This document shows positions 53,708 to 64,000 of a stretch of DNA of 64,000 nt, one piece after another (the stretch's first letter is position 1; the number at the start of each line of letters is the position of its first letter). Made by a program: the position numbers and the translations under genes. The stretch is from assembly GCA_031263085.1 (NCBI GenBank), contig JAISGM010000003.1:1-64000 (forward strand), written 5' to 3'. The DNA comes from Coxiellaceae bacterium. GTDB taxonomy: Bacteria; Pseudomonadota; Gammaproteobacteria; UBA9339. The notes under the pieces are model-generated. The model had not been told where the DNA came from. It was given only the letters and a program-made list of their open reading frames with translations, and did not search any database.

Positions 53708-55588
53708 CTAGTTACTTAGTAATCGATTAAGGCGATTAGCAAACGCATTTATATCATCTAATTTACCACCAGCAACTAATAAAGCTTCTTCATAAAATAA
53801 ATTAATCCATTCAGCAAATATAGTTTCATCGACAACCATTTGTAAATTTCGAATTAATTCATGATTAGGGTTTAGCTCTAAAATTGGTTTAATTTTTTGT
53901 GCTTTCTGACCAAAAGCAGACATAATTCTTTGCATATTAAAACTAAGATCATTATTGCCAGTAACAATACATACCGGAGAATTTGTAAGTCGTTCACTCA
54001 AACGAACTTCTGAGACTCGATCAACCAACACTTTTTGCGCTTTCTTTAACATTTCTTCATATTCAGATTTTAACTTCCCGGCATCAGTTGTCTTATTTTG
54101 ATTAACAAATTTACTATCCATTTCTCCCTTAGTAATCGCTTGAAATTTTTTGTTTTGATGTTCTTGATAATGTGATAACCACCATTCGTCAATTCGTTCA
54201 TCCAATAATAATACCTCGATATCATTTTTACGAAAAACTTCTAAATAAGGACTATTTCTGGCGCTGTCTATATTCTCGACAGTAATATAATAAATCTTTT
54301 CTTGATCTTTAGGCATACGCGCAACATATTCCTCCAGCGTAATATTAGATTTTAATTCATCTTTTTTTATAGAAGAAAATCTTAAAAGACTAACAAGTTG
54401 AGTTCTATGAGCAAAATCCTCCACTATTCCTTCCTTTAAAGTATCTCCAAAAGATTGCCAAAACTTAAGATATTTATCTAATTCGTTATTAGCTAATTTT
54501 TCCAACATATCCAATACTCTCTTAATAACTCCGGAGCGGATTTGTTCGACAATATGATTATTTTGTAGAATTTCCCTTGAGACATTTAATGGAAGATCTT
54601 TAGCGTCTACTATTCCTTGAACAAAACGTAAATAATGCGGAAGTAATTGTTCTGCATCATCCATGATAAATACTCTTTGAACATAAAGCTTTAAACCTCG
54701 TCTTTTCTCTCGTGTCCAAAAATCGAATGGCGCATGACTAGGGATATAAAGCAACGTAATATATTCTAGTTTTCCTTCTACTTTATTATGACTCCAAACT
54801 AAGGGGTCTTCGAAATCGTGACTGAGATGTTTGTATAATTCCTTATAGTCATTATCCTTGATATCTTGTCTAGATAGCGCCCATAGTGCTGTAGCCTTAT
54901 TTATAATCTCTTCTTGAGCTATAGCATCTTTCTCTGTTATGGGTTTCTTCATTACGATTGGTAATACGATATGATCTGAGTACTTAACGATAATTTGACT
55001 GAGTCGCCAATAATCTAAGAAATCAATACTATCAGATTTTATATATAAAATGATTTCTGTACCCCGTGATTCTTTTATTATATCTGATACAGTGAATTCC
55101 CCATCTCCATTTGATTCCCACAATACCCCTAATTCTTTAGCTAGACCAGCTCTCCTAGTTTTAACTGCAACCTTATCAGCAACTACAAAACTGGAATAAA
55201 ATCCAACACCAAATTGCCCGATTAGATTATTATTTTTCGCTTGTTCTGCAGTCAAATTATGTAAAAATTCTCTGGTACCAGACTTAGCAATCGTACCTAA
55301 ATTAGATACTATCTCATCTCGATTCATACCAATACCATTATCGCGTATCGTAATTGTTTTGGCTTGAGAATCAAAGTCTACCCAGATCTTTAGTTCAAGA
55401 TCATTTTCGTAAAAATGAGGATTAGTTAATGCCTCAAAACGAAGTTTATCAACAGCATCAGAAGCATTAGATATTAATTCTCGCATAAATATTTCACGAT
55501 TACTATAAAGTGAATTAGTTACCAATTTTAATAATTGTTTAACTTCAGTTTGAAATCCTAAAGTTTCAGTTTTACTATTGTTATTCAT
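53708..55588 (-). CDS. htpG: Chaperone HtpG (Hsp90)
   Basis: GFQTEVKQLLKLVTNSLYSNREIFMRELISNASDAVDKLRF; GQFGVGFYSSFVVAD. Confidence 0.98.
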   Translation of the reverse strand: MNNNSKTETLGFQTEVKQLLKLVTNSLYSNREIFMRELISNASDAVDKLRFEALTNPHFYENDLELKIWVDFDSQAKTITIRDNGIGMNRDEIVSNLGTIAKSGTREFLHNLTAEQAKNNNLIGQFGVGFYSSFVVADKVAVKTRRAGLAKELGVLWESNGDGEFTVSDIIKESRGTEIILYIKSDSIDFLDYWRLSQIIVKYSDHIVLPIVMKKPITEKDAIAQEEIINKATALWALSRQDIKDNDYKELYKHLSHDFEDPLVWSHNKVEGKLEYITLLYIPSHAPFDFWTREKRRGLKLYVQRVFIMDDAEQLLPHYLRFVQGIVDAKDLPLNVSREILQNNHIVEQIRSGVIKRVLDMLEKLANNELDKYLKFWQSFGDTLKEGIVEDFAHRTQLVSLLRFSSIKKDELKSNITLEEYVARMPKDQEKIYYITVENIDSARNSPYLEVFRKNDIEVLLLDERIDEWWLSHYQEHQNKKFQAITKGEMDSKFVNQNKTTDAGKLKSEYEEMLKKAQKVLVDRVSEVRLSERLTNSPVCIVTGNNDLSFNMQRIMSAFGQKAQKIKPILELNPNHELIRNLQMVVDETIFAEWINLFYEEALLVAGGKLDDINAFANRLNRLLSN

Positions 55589-55600
55589 AAGTTTTAACTC

Positions 55601-56323
55601 CTACAAATTTACTTTAATTTCTCTCTCGGTATCACTCATCAATTTTGATAAATCATGAGTTTTATAATTAGCGGTATCCAACGGCCTACCAATACAAATC
55701 TTAATATTCTCATCCATACTAAAATCATAAGTTTTTGCCGGTAAAATTCTATTACTACCGACTATAGTAACTGGAACAATAATAGCATTGGTATCCATAG
55801 CTATTTTAAACCCGCCCTTTTTGAAGGGGTTCATTTGCCCGTTATGAGAACGAGTACCTTCAGGCGCAATCCAAAGACGTATACCATTTAACATACTATG
55901 TTTAGCTATCGCCAAATCTTTTAATGCTTGACGCCTATCATCACGATCTATAGCAATACATCCAGCAATCTTCATACCTAATCCAAAAATAGGTAATCTA
56001 AATAAATCTTTTTTAGCAATCATTCCGATATTTTCTTGAGGAAAAGTAATATACATTAAAGGAATATCAAAATGACTAGCATGATTACTCATAATAATAT
56101 ACACTCGTCGAGAGCTGAATTCAAAATTGCTAGTATTTAAAATTTGACATTTTATTCGCAACACCTTTAATAATTTCCTTGCCCACTCCAATACTATTCT
56201 GTGCGCATCAACATGCCCTTCTTTAAAAAAGACTGCTGTACAAACCACTTGCATAGAATGCTTAAAAGTAATCCACAAGATTTTAATAATTAACCCCATT
56301 TTTTGCAAACAATCTACTTGCAT
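55601..56323 (-). CDS. plsC: 1-acyl-sn-glycerol-3-phosphate acyltransferase
   Basis: NHASHFDIPLMY (HX4D) and APEGTRSHNG motifs. Confidence 0.93.
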   Translation of the reverse strand: MQVDCLQKMGLIIKILWITFKHSMQVVCTAVFFKEGHVDAHRIVLEWARKLLKVLRIKCQILNTSNFEFSSRRVYIIMSNHASHFDIPLMYITFPQENIGMIAKKDLFRLPIFGLGMKIAGCIAIDRDDRRQALKDLAIAKHSMLNGIRLWIAPEGTRSHNGQMNPFKKGGFKIAMDTNAIIVPVTIVGSNRILPAKTYDFSMDENIKICIGRPLDTANYKTHDLSKLMSDTEREIKVNL

Positions 56324-56336
56324 ATAACATTACATT

Positions 56337-57668
56337 TTAAATGATTTTTTTAAAATTGTTTGCTCGTCCAACACAGTGATATTCTATACCCAATTTATTA
56401 AGTTCTACAGGATCAAATAAGTTACGTCCATCGAAAATAATTTGATAGCGCAGATTACTCTTTATAGCATTAAAATCTGGATTACGAAACTCGTTCCACT
56501 CAGTAATAATTACCAGTACATCAGCGTTAACCAATACTTCATCACGATTAGTACATAATTTTAAATCCAAACGTTTACCATAAATTTTTTCTGCTGTAAC
56601 CTGCGCTATGGGATCATATGCTTGCACTTTAGCTCCAACTTTCCATAAAGATTCAAGTAAAACTCTGCTTGGAGCTTCTCTCATATCATCGGTATTGGGT
56701 TTAAAAGATAAACCCCATAAAGCAATTACCCTACCATCTAAATTACCAAAATATTTTTTAAGTAAATTAAAGATTAACGATTTCTGTCGCAAATTAATAT
56801 TCTCAACTGCATTAAAAAAAGGTGATTCGATACCGTATTTTCTAGCCATCCAAATTAAAGCACTAACATCTTTAGGAAAACAAGATCCACCGTAACCACA
56901 ACCAGCTGATAAAAAATTATGACCAATTCGTGCATCGCTACCTATTCCAAGTCTTACTTGTTCAATATCAGCTCCAAATTTCTCAGAAAATTGCGCAATT
57001 TCATTAATAAAACTGATCTTAGTAGCTAAGAATGCATTAGCAGCATATTTAGATAATTCTGCAGAATAGATATCCATAGAAACTATTTTAGTTGCCAACG
57101 GTTCATATAACATATTCATCTTATTTAATGCTTCTTTATTATCCGAACCAATAATGATGCGATCTGATCGCATAAAATCCTCTATTGCATCTCCTTGTTT
57201 TAAAAATTCCGGATTAGCAATCATAGCAAATTTAATATGAAGATTTCGTTTTGATAATTCTTTTTGAATAATAGTCTTTACCTTATCACCAGTACCTACT
57301 GGAACAGTAGATTTGTTGATAATAATAGCATTATGATTCAAATTTTCGCCAATAGTCTTAGCTACCGTAAATACATACTGTAAATCAGCAGAACCATCAC
57401 AAGAAGCAGGAGTACCAACAGCAATAAATATATAATCACCGTAATCAACACCAGAAATTACATCAGTAACAAATGTTATTCTTTTAACAGCAATATTTTT
57501 AGTTAATAAATCAGCTAATCCTGGCTCATAAATTGGCGATTCACCACGATTTAGTCGATCGATTTTATCAATATCAGTATCAATACACATCACTTCATGA
57601 CCAATTTCGGCCAAACATATACCAGTTACTAATCCAACATATCCTGTACCAAAAATACTAACTTTCAT
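56337..57668 (-). CDS. ugd: UDP-glucose 6-dehydrogenase
   Basis: KVSIFGTGYVGLVTGICLAEIGHEV; GCGYGGSCFPKDVSALIWMA. Confidence 0.95.
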   Translation of the reverse strand: MKVSIFGTGYVGLVTGICLAEIGHEVMCIDTDIDKIDRLNRGESPIYEPGLADLLTKNIAVKRITFVTDVISGVDYGDYIFIAVGTPASCDGSADLQYVFTVAKTIGENLNHNAIIINKSTVPVGTGDKVKTIIQKELSKRNLHIKFAMIANPEFLKQGDAIEDFMRSDRIIIGSDNKEALNKMNMLYEPLATKIVSMDIYSAELSKYAANAFLATKISFINEIAQFSEKFGADIEQVRLGIGSDARIGHNFLSAGCGYGGSCFPKDVSALIWMARKYGIESPFFNAVENINLRQKSLIFNLLKKYFGNLDGRVIALWGLSFKPNTDDMREAPSRVLLESLWKVGAKVQAYDPIAQVTAEKIYGKRLDLKLCTNRDEVLVNADVLVIITEWNEFRNPDFNAIKSNLRYQIIFDGRNLFDPVELNKLGIEYHCVGRANNFKKII

Positions 57669-57807
57669 TATCTGCCCAAGTAAAATTAAACTATCAATAT
57701 CTTATAAATATACCAAATAATAATACATATTTAACGAAATTTTAAGTTATTACTATCTGACATAATGGAATTGCCATCACACCGATATAATTTTTAATCT
57801 AGTAGAT

Positions 57808-59190
57808 TTAACCAAATAAAAACTCAAAATATCTAAATAATCCTCGTAAGCACATGGCCTCACCACCTTCTGGTCTTCCAGGTCGAAAAATTTCGTTATA
57901 AGCATTCATATCAAAATGAGCCCAACGAATTTTAGGGTCAACAAATTGTTGCAATATAAGCGTTGCAATAATAGCTCCACCATTAACATAATTCGATGTT
58001 GCAATATTTTTAAAATCAGCTATCTTACTTTTAAGAAACTCTAAATATGGTTCATAAATAGGTAATCGCCAAATAGGTTCTTGTTCATTTAGCATATTAT
58101 TAATTATATCTTCAGCAAGATTATCATTATTAGTAAATAATGCAGTAATATCCGGCCCCAGGGCTACTCTAGATGCTCCAGTTAAAGTAGCAAAATCTAA
58201 AATTAATTCTGGTTGCCATTCTGAAGCATACGCTAAAGCATCAGCTAATATTAATCTCCCCTCAGCATCGGTATTAACTACTTCCATAGTTATGCCTTTT
58301 CTGGTTTTAATAATATCTCCTGGCTTTAATACATCTCCTGAAATTAAATTTTCTACTACAGGGATAATTACTCGTAAATTAATTGATAATTTCGCAGCCA
58401 TAATTAAACGTGCAAGCCCTAGAGCATGCGCAGCTCCTGCCATATCTTTTTTCATCAAAAACATACCAGAAGGAGTTTTTAATTGTAGCCCTCCGCTATC
58501 AAAACATACACCCTTCCCTACTAAAACAACTTTTGGCGCATTAAATTTTCCATATTGTAAATCGATTAACAGTGGTTTATGACTACTAGCTCGTCCTACC
58601 GCATAAATCGCCGGAAAATTAATAGCAAGCTCCCTTCCCTTAATTATTGTTATTTTAGCTTTAAAATCAGAAGCTATATTAGTAGCAATTGTAGCTAGTT
58701 TTTCAGGATATAAATCATCTGCTGGCATATTAATTAAATCTCGCACTAAATAAATAGCTTCCAAAATGCTATTTATTTTACTGAAATTGACATTTTTTGG
58801 AATAAACAATTTTGCTTCCAAAGCTATTGTTTTTTTATATTTTTTAAACTGATAATTACCAATACCATAACCAATTATGGTACGCTCTACCTGTTCCATA
58901 GATAAATTTTCCGTCACAATTTCATACACTCCTCTTGGTAAAACTTTGGGTAATACTCCAAATGAATAAAAATCGTCCTTATCATCTAAACTGAGAAATA
59001 CTTTCTCTATATGACCATTGCGATTTAAAACAAAACAATAAGAACTTGATCTAGCAGTAAATTTATTAATTAAAACAAAATTTTTAATTCTCTCAGGTTG
59101 TCCTCTATACCATACATCCCAGTCCTTAATACAAATTGGTACAATAGGGATAATTTTATTAGAAGCATGAGTAGTAAAAAACTCGTACAT
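57808..59190 (-). CDS. Leucyl aminopeptidase family (M17) peptidase
   Basis: VGKGVCFDSGGLQLKTPSGMFLMKKDMAGAA; EVVNTDAEGRLILADALAYA. Confidence 0.94.
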   Translation of the reverse strand: MYEFFTTHASNKIIPIVPICIKDWDVWYRGQPERIKNFVLINKFTARSSSYCFVLNRNGHIEKVFLSLDDKDDFYSFGVLPKVLPRGVYEIVTENLSMEQVERTIIGYGIGNYQFKKYKKTIALEAKLFIPKNVNFSKINSILEAIYLVRDLINMPADDLYPEKLATIATNIASDFKAKITIIKGRELAINFPAIYAVGRASSHKPLLIDLQYGKFNAPKVVLVGKGVCFDSGGLQLKTPSGMFLMKKDMAGAAHALGLARLIMAAKLSINLRVIIPVVENLISGDVLKPGDIIKTRKGITMEVVNTDAEGRLILADALAYASEWQPELILDFATLTGASRVALGPDITALFTNNDNLAEDIINNMLNEQEPIWRLPIYEPYLEFLKSKIADFKNIATSNYVNGGAIIATLILQQFVDPKIRWAHFDMNAYNEIFRPGRPEGGEAMCLRGLFRYFEFLFG

Positions 59191-59211
59191 ATTTTCCTCA
59201 CTAAATTAAAT

Positions 59212-61203
59212 TCACTTCTTTAACAAATTATGAAAATAATGAATTTTATCTCTAATTTTAACCGCTTTCTCAAACTCTAAATCTCTAGCGTATTGATACA
59301 TCTTTTTTTCTAGTTTACTGATATGTTGTGTTATTTTATCCGGATTTTCAGTTAAATAACTTTCTTCTTTTATAAAGATTTGATGATTCTCTTTTCCGGA
59401 GATATGAGTTATAGTCATAATATCACGAATATCTTTGATAATGCTTGTTGGTATTATCTTGTGTTTTACATTGTATGCTTGTTGAATTCTACGTCGCCGA
59501 TTCATTTCATCTAGAGCGCTTCTCATCGATGTAGTAATTCTATCGGCATACATAATCACACTGCCATTAACATTACGCGACGCTCTACCACTTGTTTGAA
59601 TTAAAGACTGAGTAGAACGTAAAAATCCCTCCTTATCTGCGTCTAAAATAGCTACAAGTGATACCTCTGGCAAATCTAAACCTTCGCGTAATAAATTTAC
59701 CCCCACTAAAACATCAAAAACCCCCAACCTAAAATCTCGTAAGATTTCTACTCTCTCAACAGCATTAATATTTGAATGTAAATATCTAACCTTGATATCA
59801 TAATCAGTTAAATATTCAGTTAAATCTTCTGCTATTTTTTTAGTTAAAGTAATTACTATTACGCGCTCTTTTAATTTTATACGTTTATTAATTTCTGAGA
59901 ATAAATCATCAATTTGATTTTTCGCTGGTTTTATTTCTACTTCAGGATCGATTAAACCTGTTGGACGAATCAATAATTCGATCACTTGCTGCGATTGTCT
60001 TTTTTCAAAGTCTCCTGGAGTTGCTGAAACGTAAATAGTTGGTGGTGATAATTTTTCAAATTCTTCAAATTTTAATGGGCGATTATCTAAAGCTGAAGGC
60101 AATCTAAAACCATATTCAATTAGAGTAGTTTTTCGTGAGTTATCACCGTAATACATTCCTCTTAATTGAGGCAAAGTCACATGCGACTCATCAATAATTA
60201 ATAAAGAATCTTTTGGCAAATAATCAATCAAAGTAGATGGCGGCACATTTACTGCCCTTTCTGATAAGTAACGTGAGTAATTCTCAATTCCGGTACAATA
60301 ACCAAGCTCAAGTAACATTTCAATATCATATTCTGTTCGTTGCTTTAATCTCTGTGCTTCTATTAATTTACCATCATTATAAAGTACTGACAGGCGATCA
60401 CGTAGTTCGATTTTTATCTGCTCAATGGCGCTTAACACTACTTTTCTTTTAGTAACATAATGATTTCTAGGAAAAATTTTGACACTGGAGATCCTATTAA
60501 AAGTTTTTCCAGTTAAAGGATCGATATAGATTATCTTATTAACATGATCTTCAATTAATTCGATCCGAAGAGCATTATCTTTAGATTCTGCAGGAAAAAT
60601 ATCTATAGTTCTATCATGAAATCTATAAGTACCACGACGAAGTTCAAGATCATTACGATTATACTGTAACTCTGTTAGATGGCGAAAAAAATCAATAGGC
60701 TCAATTTTATCTCCTAACTTTAAAGTAAGAATCATTTTACCATATACTTCTGGAGCACCTAAACCATAAATAGCTGAAACTGATGCTACAATTATGACAT
60801 CATGACGCTCAAACAAAGCCTTAGTAGCTGCTAATCGCATTTGTTCAATATACTCGTTAATAGACGCAGATTTATCAATATGAGTGTCAGTAACTGGCAA
60901 ATAGGCTTCTGGTTGATAATAATCATAGTATGAGACAAAGTATTCAACAGCGTTTTTTGGAAAAAAACTCTGCATTTCGCCATAAAGTTGCGCCGCCAGA
61001 ATTTTATTATGAGCGATAATGAGAGTAGGCCTTTCAGAAATAGCGATAACATTGGCTAATGTAAAAGTTTTACCGCATCCAGTTGCCCCTAACAGGGTTT
61101 GCCTATTAAAACCATCAGATAATCCTTGAACTATTTTCTTAACCGTTGCCAGCTGAGTAATACTAAGATTCAAATTAGTTTGTAAATTAAACTTTGAAGA
61201 CAT
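59212..61203 (-). CDS. uvrB: Excinuclease ABC subunit B
   Basis: [60 protein letters not shown]-terminal UVR motif. Confidence 0.98.
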   Translation of the reverse strand: MSSKFNLQTNLNLSITQLATVKKIVQGLSDGFNRQTLLGATGCGKTFTLANVIAISERPTLIIAHNKILAAQLYGEMQSFFPKNAVEYFVSYYDYYQPEAYLPVTDTHIDKSASINEYIEQMRLAATKALFERHDVIIVASVSAIYGLGAPEVYGKMILTLKLGDKIEPIDFFRHLTELQYNRNDLELRRGTYRFHDRTIDIFPAESKDNALRIELIEDHVNKIIYIDPLTGKTFNRISSVKIFPRNHYVTKRKVVLSAIEQIKIELRDRLSVLYNDGKLIEAQRLKQRTEYDIEMLLELGYCTGIENYSRYLSERAVNVPPSTLIDYLPKDSLLIIDESHVTLPQLRGMYYGDNSRKTTLIEYGFRLPSALDNRPLKFEEFEKLSPPTIYVSATPGDFEKRQSQQVIELLIRPTGLIDPEVEIKPAKNQIDDLFSEINKRIKLKERVIVITLTKKIAEDLTEYLTDYDIKVRYLHSNINAVERVEILRDFRLGVFDVLVGVNLLREGLDLPEVSLVAILDADKEGFLRSTQSLIQTSGRASRNVNGSVIMYADRITTSMRSALDEMNRRRRIQQAYNVKHKIIPTSIIKDIRDIMTITHISGKENHQIFIKEESYLTENPDKITQHISKLEKKMYQYARDLEFEKAVKIRDKIHYFHNLLKK

Positions 61204-61324
61204 TAGTTAATAGGAACACTAAAGCAATTATTATTCAACAACAATTATTCAGATTTTTTTTAAAAATATTCACTAATTTGATTTTATGGACTTCATATTG
61301 TAGAATCATCGCTCGGGAGTATAT

Positions 61325-61756
61325 ATGAAAACTTTTAATCAGAGTATTGACCATACTAAAACATGGTACTTGTTGGATGCTACAAGTAAAACTCTTGGTC
61401 GGCTTGCGGCCATTGTCTCAAAGTACCTAACTGGAAAAAACAATCCAGAGTATACACCTTTTATCGATACCGGTAGTTATGTGGTTATTATCAATGCTGA
61501 AAAAATTTGTGTTACTGGTAAAAAACTCAAAGATAAAAAGTATTATCGTTACACTGGCTATCAAGGAGGGATCAAAGAGATTTCTTTAGAAAAACAATTA
61601 TTACGATCTCCGGAATTAGTAATAAAACACGCGATTAGTGGTATGCTACCTAAAGGCCCATTGGGAAGAAAAATGCTGACAAAACTCAAGGTTTATGCAG
61701 GATCAAATCATCCGCATCAGGCTCAGAATTTGGAAACCATGATACTTGCAAATTAA
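61325..61756 (+). CDS. rplM: 50S ribosomal protein L13
   Basis: [37 protein letters not shown]. Confidence 0.97.
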   Translation: MKTFNQSIDHTKTWYLLDATSKTLGRLAAIVSKYLTGKNNPEYTPFIDTGSYVVIINAEKICVTGKKLKDKKYYRYTGYQGGIKEISLEKQLLRSPELVIKHAISGMLPKGPLGRKMLTKLKVYAGSNHPHQAQNLETMILAN

Positions 61757-61768
61757 AGGTGTAACTTT

Positions 61769-62203
61769 ATGAAAATAAATCATTATTATGGAACTGGACG
61801 TCGTAAAACTTCTGTTGCTAAGGTGTTTTTAGGTATGGGGCATGGAAAGATTTTGATCAATGGTAAGATTATTGAAAAATACTTCGGCCGCGAAGCTTCA
61901 CGTATGATTGTAAGACAACCATTACTTATTACTAATATGGCAACTAAATTTGATATTAAAATTTCAGTTAAAGGTGGCGGAGATAGCGGTCAGGCTGGAG
62001 CAATTCGTCTAGGTATTGCGCGCGCACTTATTGCCTACAATAAGCAAACGGTTGATAACAAAGGGATAAATGATAAAACCACTTCGAATTTGCATCTAAC
62101 GTTGCGTCAAGCAGGTTTTTTGACCAGAGATTCTCGAATTGTTGAGCGCAAAAAGGTTGGTCGCCACAAAGCGCGTAGAGGAACCCAGTATTCGAAACGT
62201 TAA
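61769..62203 (+). CDS. rpsI: 30S ribosomal protein S9
   Basis: [17 protein letters not shown]-terminus [25 protein letters not shown]. Confidence 0.97.
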   Translation: MKINHYYGTGRRKTSVAKVFLGMGHGKILINGKIIEKYFGREASRMIVRQPLLITNMATKFDIKISVKGGGDSGQAGAIRLGIARALIAYNKQTVDNKGINDKTTSNLHLTLRQAGFLTRDSRIVERKKVGRHKARRGTQYSKR

Positions 62204-62241
62204 AATATGATTAACTGTGTGATTTGTCCGTGTTAAATTGG

Positions 62242-62315
62242 TGGGGGATCTTCTAATGGCAAGATCGCGGACTCTGACTCCGTTAATCTAGGTTCGAATC
62301 CTAGTCCCCCAGCCA
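62242..62315 (+). tRNA. tRNA-Gln(CTG)
   Basis: TGGGGGATCTTCTAATGGCAAGATCGCGGACTCTGACTCCGTTAATCTAGGTTCGAATCCTAGTCCCCCAG + encoded CCA; anticodon CTG. Confidence 0.94.
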
Positions 62316-62339
62316 TGCATAAATTGGAGTAAATTACCG

Positions 62340-62957
62340 ATGGTACTTAAGCATTCAACGATGATTTTGTATTCGGATCCTTTAAATATCGCCAGTCATC
62401 GTACTAGAATAGTATTGGCAGAGAAGGATATTACTGCAAATATAATTTATGTAGATAACTCTAATCCATCTGATGATTTGCTAGTCATAAATCCATATCA
62501 ATCGTTACCAACTTTAGTTGATCGAGATTTAGTACTTTATAATGCCAATATTATTACCGAATATTTAGATGAACGCTTTCCTCATCCTCCTTTGCTATCT
62601 GTATATCCAATAATACGTGCCAAATGTAGATTGATGATTTATAGAATGGAGCGAGATTGTTTATCATTAGTGAATATCATCCAAAAATCCAAGAAAGTAG
62701 AGGCTGATGAAGCTAGAAAAAACCTTAAGGACCAATTATTGGATATTACGTCAATGTTTTGTGAGACTCAATACTTCTTGAGCGATGAATTTTCTTTGGC
62801 TGATTGTTGTTTAGCTCCGATGTTATGGCGCTTAAAAAGTTTAAATATCGAATTACCAAAAAATTCTAAATCAATTCAAGAGTACATGAAGCGGATTTTT
62901 GCTCGTGACTCCTTTAAAGAAAGTTTATCTGATTTAGAAAAAGATTTAAAAAATTAG
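62340..62957 (+). CDS. sspA: Stringent starvation protein A (GST-fold)
   Basis: MILYSDPLNIASHRTRIVLAEKDITANIIYVDNSNPSDDLLVINPYQSLPTLVDRDLVLYNANIITEYLDERFPHPPLL. Confidence 0.94.
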   Translation: MVLKHSTMILYSDPLNIASHRTRIVLAEKDITANIIYVDNSNPSDDLLVINPYQSLPTLVDRDLVLYNANIITEYLDERFPHPPLLSVYPIIRAKCRLMIYRMERDCLSLVNIIQKSKKVEADEARKNLKDQLLDITSMFCETQYFLSDEFSLADCCLAPMLWRLKSLNIELPKNSKSIQEYMKRIFARDSFKESLSDLEKDLKN

Positions 62958-62959
62958 AT

Positions 62960-63355
62960 ATGAATGGAAAATCATTCATATCAATGAAGCCATATTTGAT
63001 TAGAGCTATTCATGAATGGATTGTTGATAATGACAATACATCTTATATCACTGTAGATACCACCATCTCTGCTGTTAAGGTTCCTAATCAATACATCAAA
63101 AACAACAATATTACTCTTGATATTTCTAGCACGGCTACTCAAAAACTTTTTATTAATAATGAGGCCGTCTCTTTTGTGGCTCGTTTTTCTGGGATCATTT
63201 ATGAAATATACGTTCCAATATCAGCAATAGTTGCAATCTATTCAGCCGAAAATGGTCAAGGTATGAATTTTCCCAAAGAGGAAATAACGTCACAATTTCA
63301 AACTACTAAGTCGAATAAAATTAAACTCAAGGTTATACCAGGAGGGAAAGTTTAA
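62960..63355 (+). CDS. sspB: Stringent starvation protein B (ClpXP specificity adaptor)
   Basis: KPYLIRAIHEWIVDNDNTSYITVDT; VSFVARFSGIIYEIYVPISAIVAIYSAENGQGM; adjacent to sspA. Confidence 0.93.
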   Translation: MNGKSFISMKPYLIRAIHEWIVDNDNTSYITVDTTISAVKVPNQYIKNNNITLDISSTATQKLFINNEAVSFVARFSGIIYEIYVPISAIVAIYSAENGQGMNFPKEEITSQFQTTKSNKIKLKVIPGGKV

Positions 63356-63995
63356 ATACTATAATAATTATATTATATAAAAACTTTATAATAGGTTGTA
63401 CAATGAAACTAATTAATCCAAGCATTAATAAAATTAACACAATATAGAGACCATACGGAACCAATTTATCATATTGCACAGAAATACATCTAGGTAATAA
63501 ACTAGAAATGATATAACCTCCATCAAGCTGAGGAATTGGTAATAAATTTAACACCATTAGCATCAGATTTATACTAATTCCGGCTATACCCATCATACCA
63601 ATCGCAAGCGCTCCAGGGAAATTGTTAGCTAGAAGTATAATGGCTATCTTTGCAATACTAGCCCAAATAATTGTCATAATAAAATTAGCTACCGGGCCAG
63701 CGATAGAAATTAGCATTAAATCTCCTTTACGATTAGACAAATTATGAGGATCAATTGGTATTGGTTTAGCCCAACCTAGCGTAATACCCCCTAATAACAA
63801 CAACACTAATGGCACAATAATAGTACCAATGATATCGATATGTTTAATTGGATTTAATGTCAATCTACCGAGTATTAATGCAGTTTTATCCCCAAGTAAA
63901 TATGCCATATATCCATGAGCTGCTTCATGAATCGTAATAGCAAAAATCACAGGTAGAATATATATCGAAATCATTTGTATTGTAGTAAATTGCAT
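63333..63995 (-). CDS. Site-2 protease (M50) family membrane zinc metallopeptidase
   Basis: IHEAAHGYMAYLLGD (HExxH); LNLLPIPQLDGGYI. Confidence 0.92.
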   Translation of the reverse strand: MQFTTIQMISIYILPVIFAITIHEAAHGYMAYLLGDKTALILGRLTLNPIKHIDIIGTIIVPLVLLLLGGITLGWAKPIPIDPHNLSNRKGDLMLISIAGPVANFIMTIIWASIAKIAIILLANNFPGALAIGMMGIAGISINLMLMVLNLLPIPQLDGGYIISSLLPRCISVQYDKLVPYGLYIVLILLMLGLISFIVQPIIKFLYNIIIIVFKLSLLV

Positions 63996-64000
63996 AACTT

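Overview
AT-rich, gene-dense 64 kb chromosomal segment from what looks like a reduced-genome, host-associated beta/gammaproteobacterium (probably beta; inferred from gene order such as rpsB-tsf-pyrH-frr-uppS-cdsA-bamA-lpxD-fabZ-lpxA, rpsF-rpsR-rplI-dnaB and rplM-rpsI-sspA-sspB). Most of the window is housekeeping: translation, replication/repair, LPS synthesis and transport, and peptidases. It also holds 3 tRNA genes and a tmRNA. The distinctive part is an energy and nutrient set typical of intracellular and/or anaerobic bacteria: a full-length pyruvate:ferredoxin/flavodoxin oxidoreductase (nifJ) in tandem with a GltD/KorC-like NAD(P)H flavoprotein carrying a C-terminal ferredoxin domain, an ATP/ADP translocase (Tlc) encoded head-on against nifJ, a K+-independent-type H+-pyrophosphatase, an OPA-family sugar-phosphate transporter and a rubrerythrin. 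Other observations: DNA polymerase I whose three 3'-5' exonuclease aspartates are all Asn; an atypical tmRNA tag (ANDKFALAVA); genes absent from their usual neighbourhoods (dxr/rseP/skp, petABC, priB, addB, lpxB moved); an intact 398-aa tyrosine recombinase where lpxB often sits; and Lys-rich extensions on S2 and an HU-like protein. No CRISPR array, prophage or IS element was seen. All family calls come from reading motifs by eye; no database search was run.
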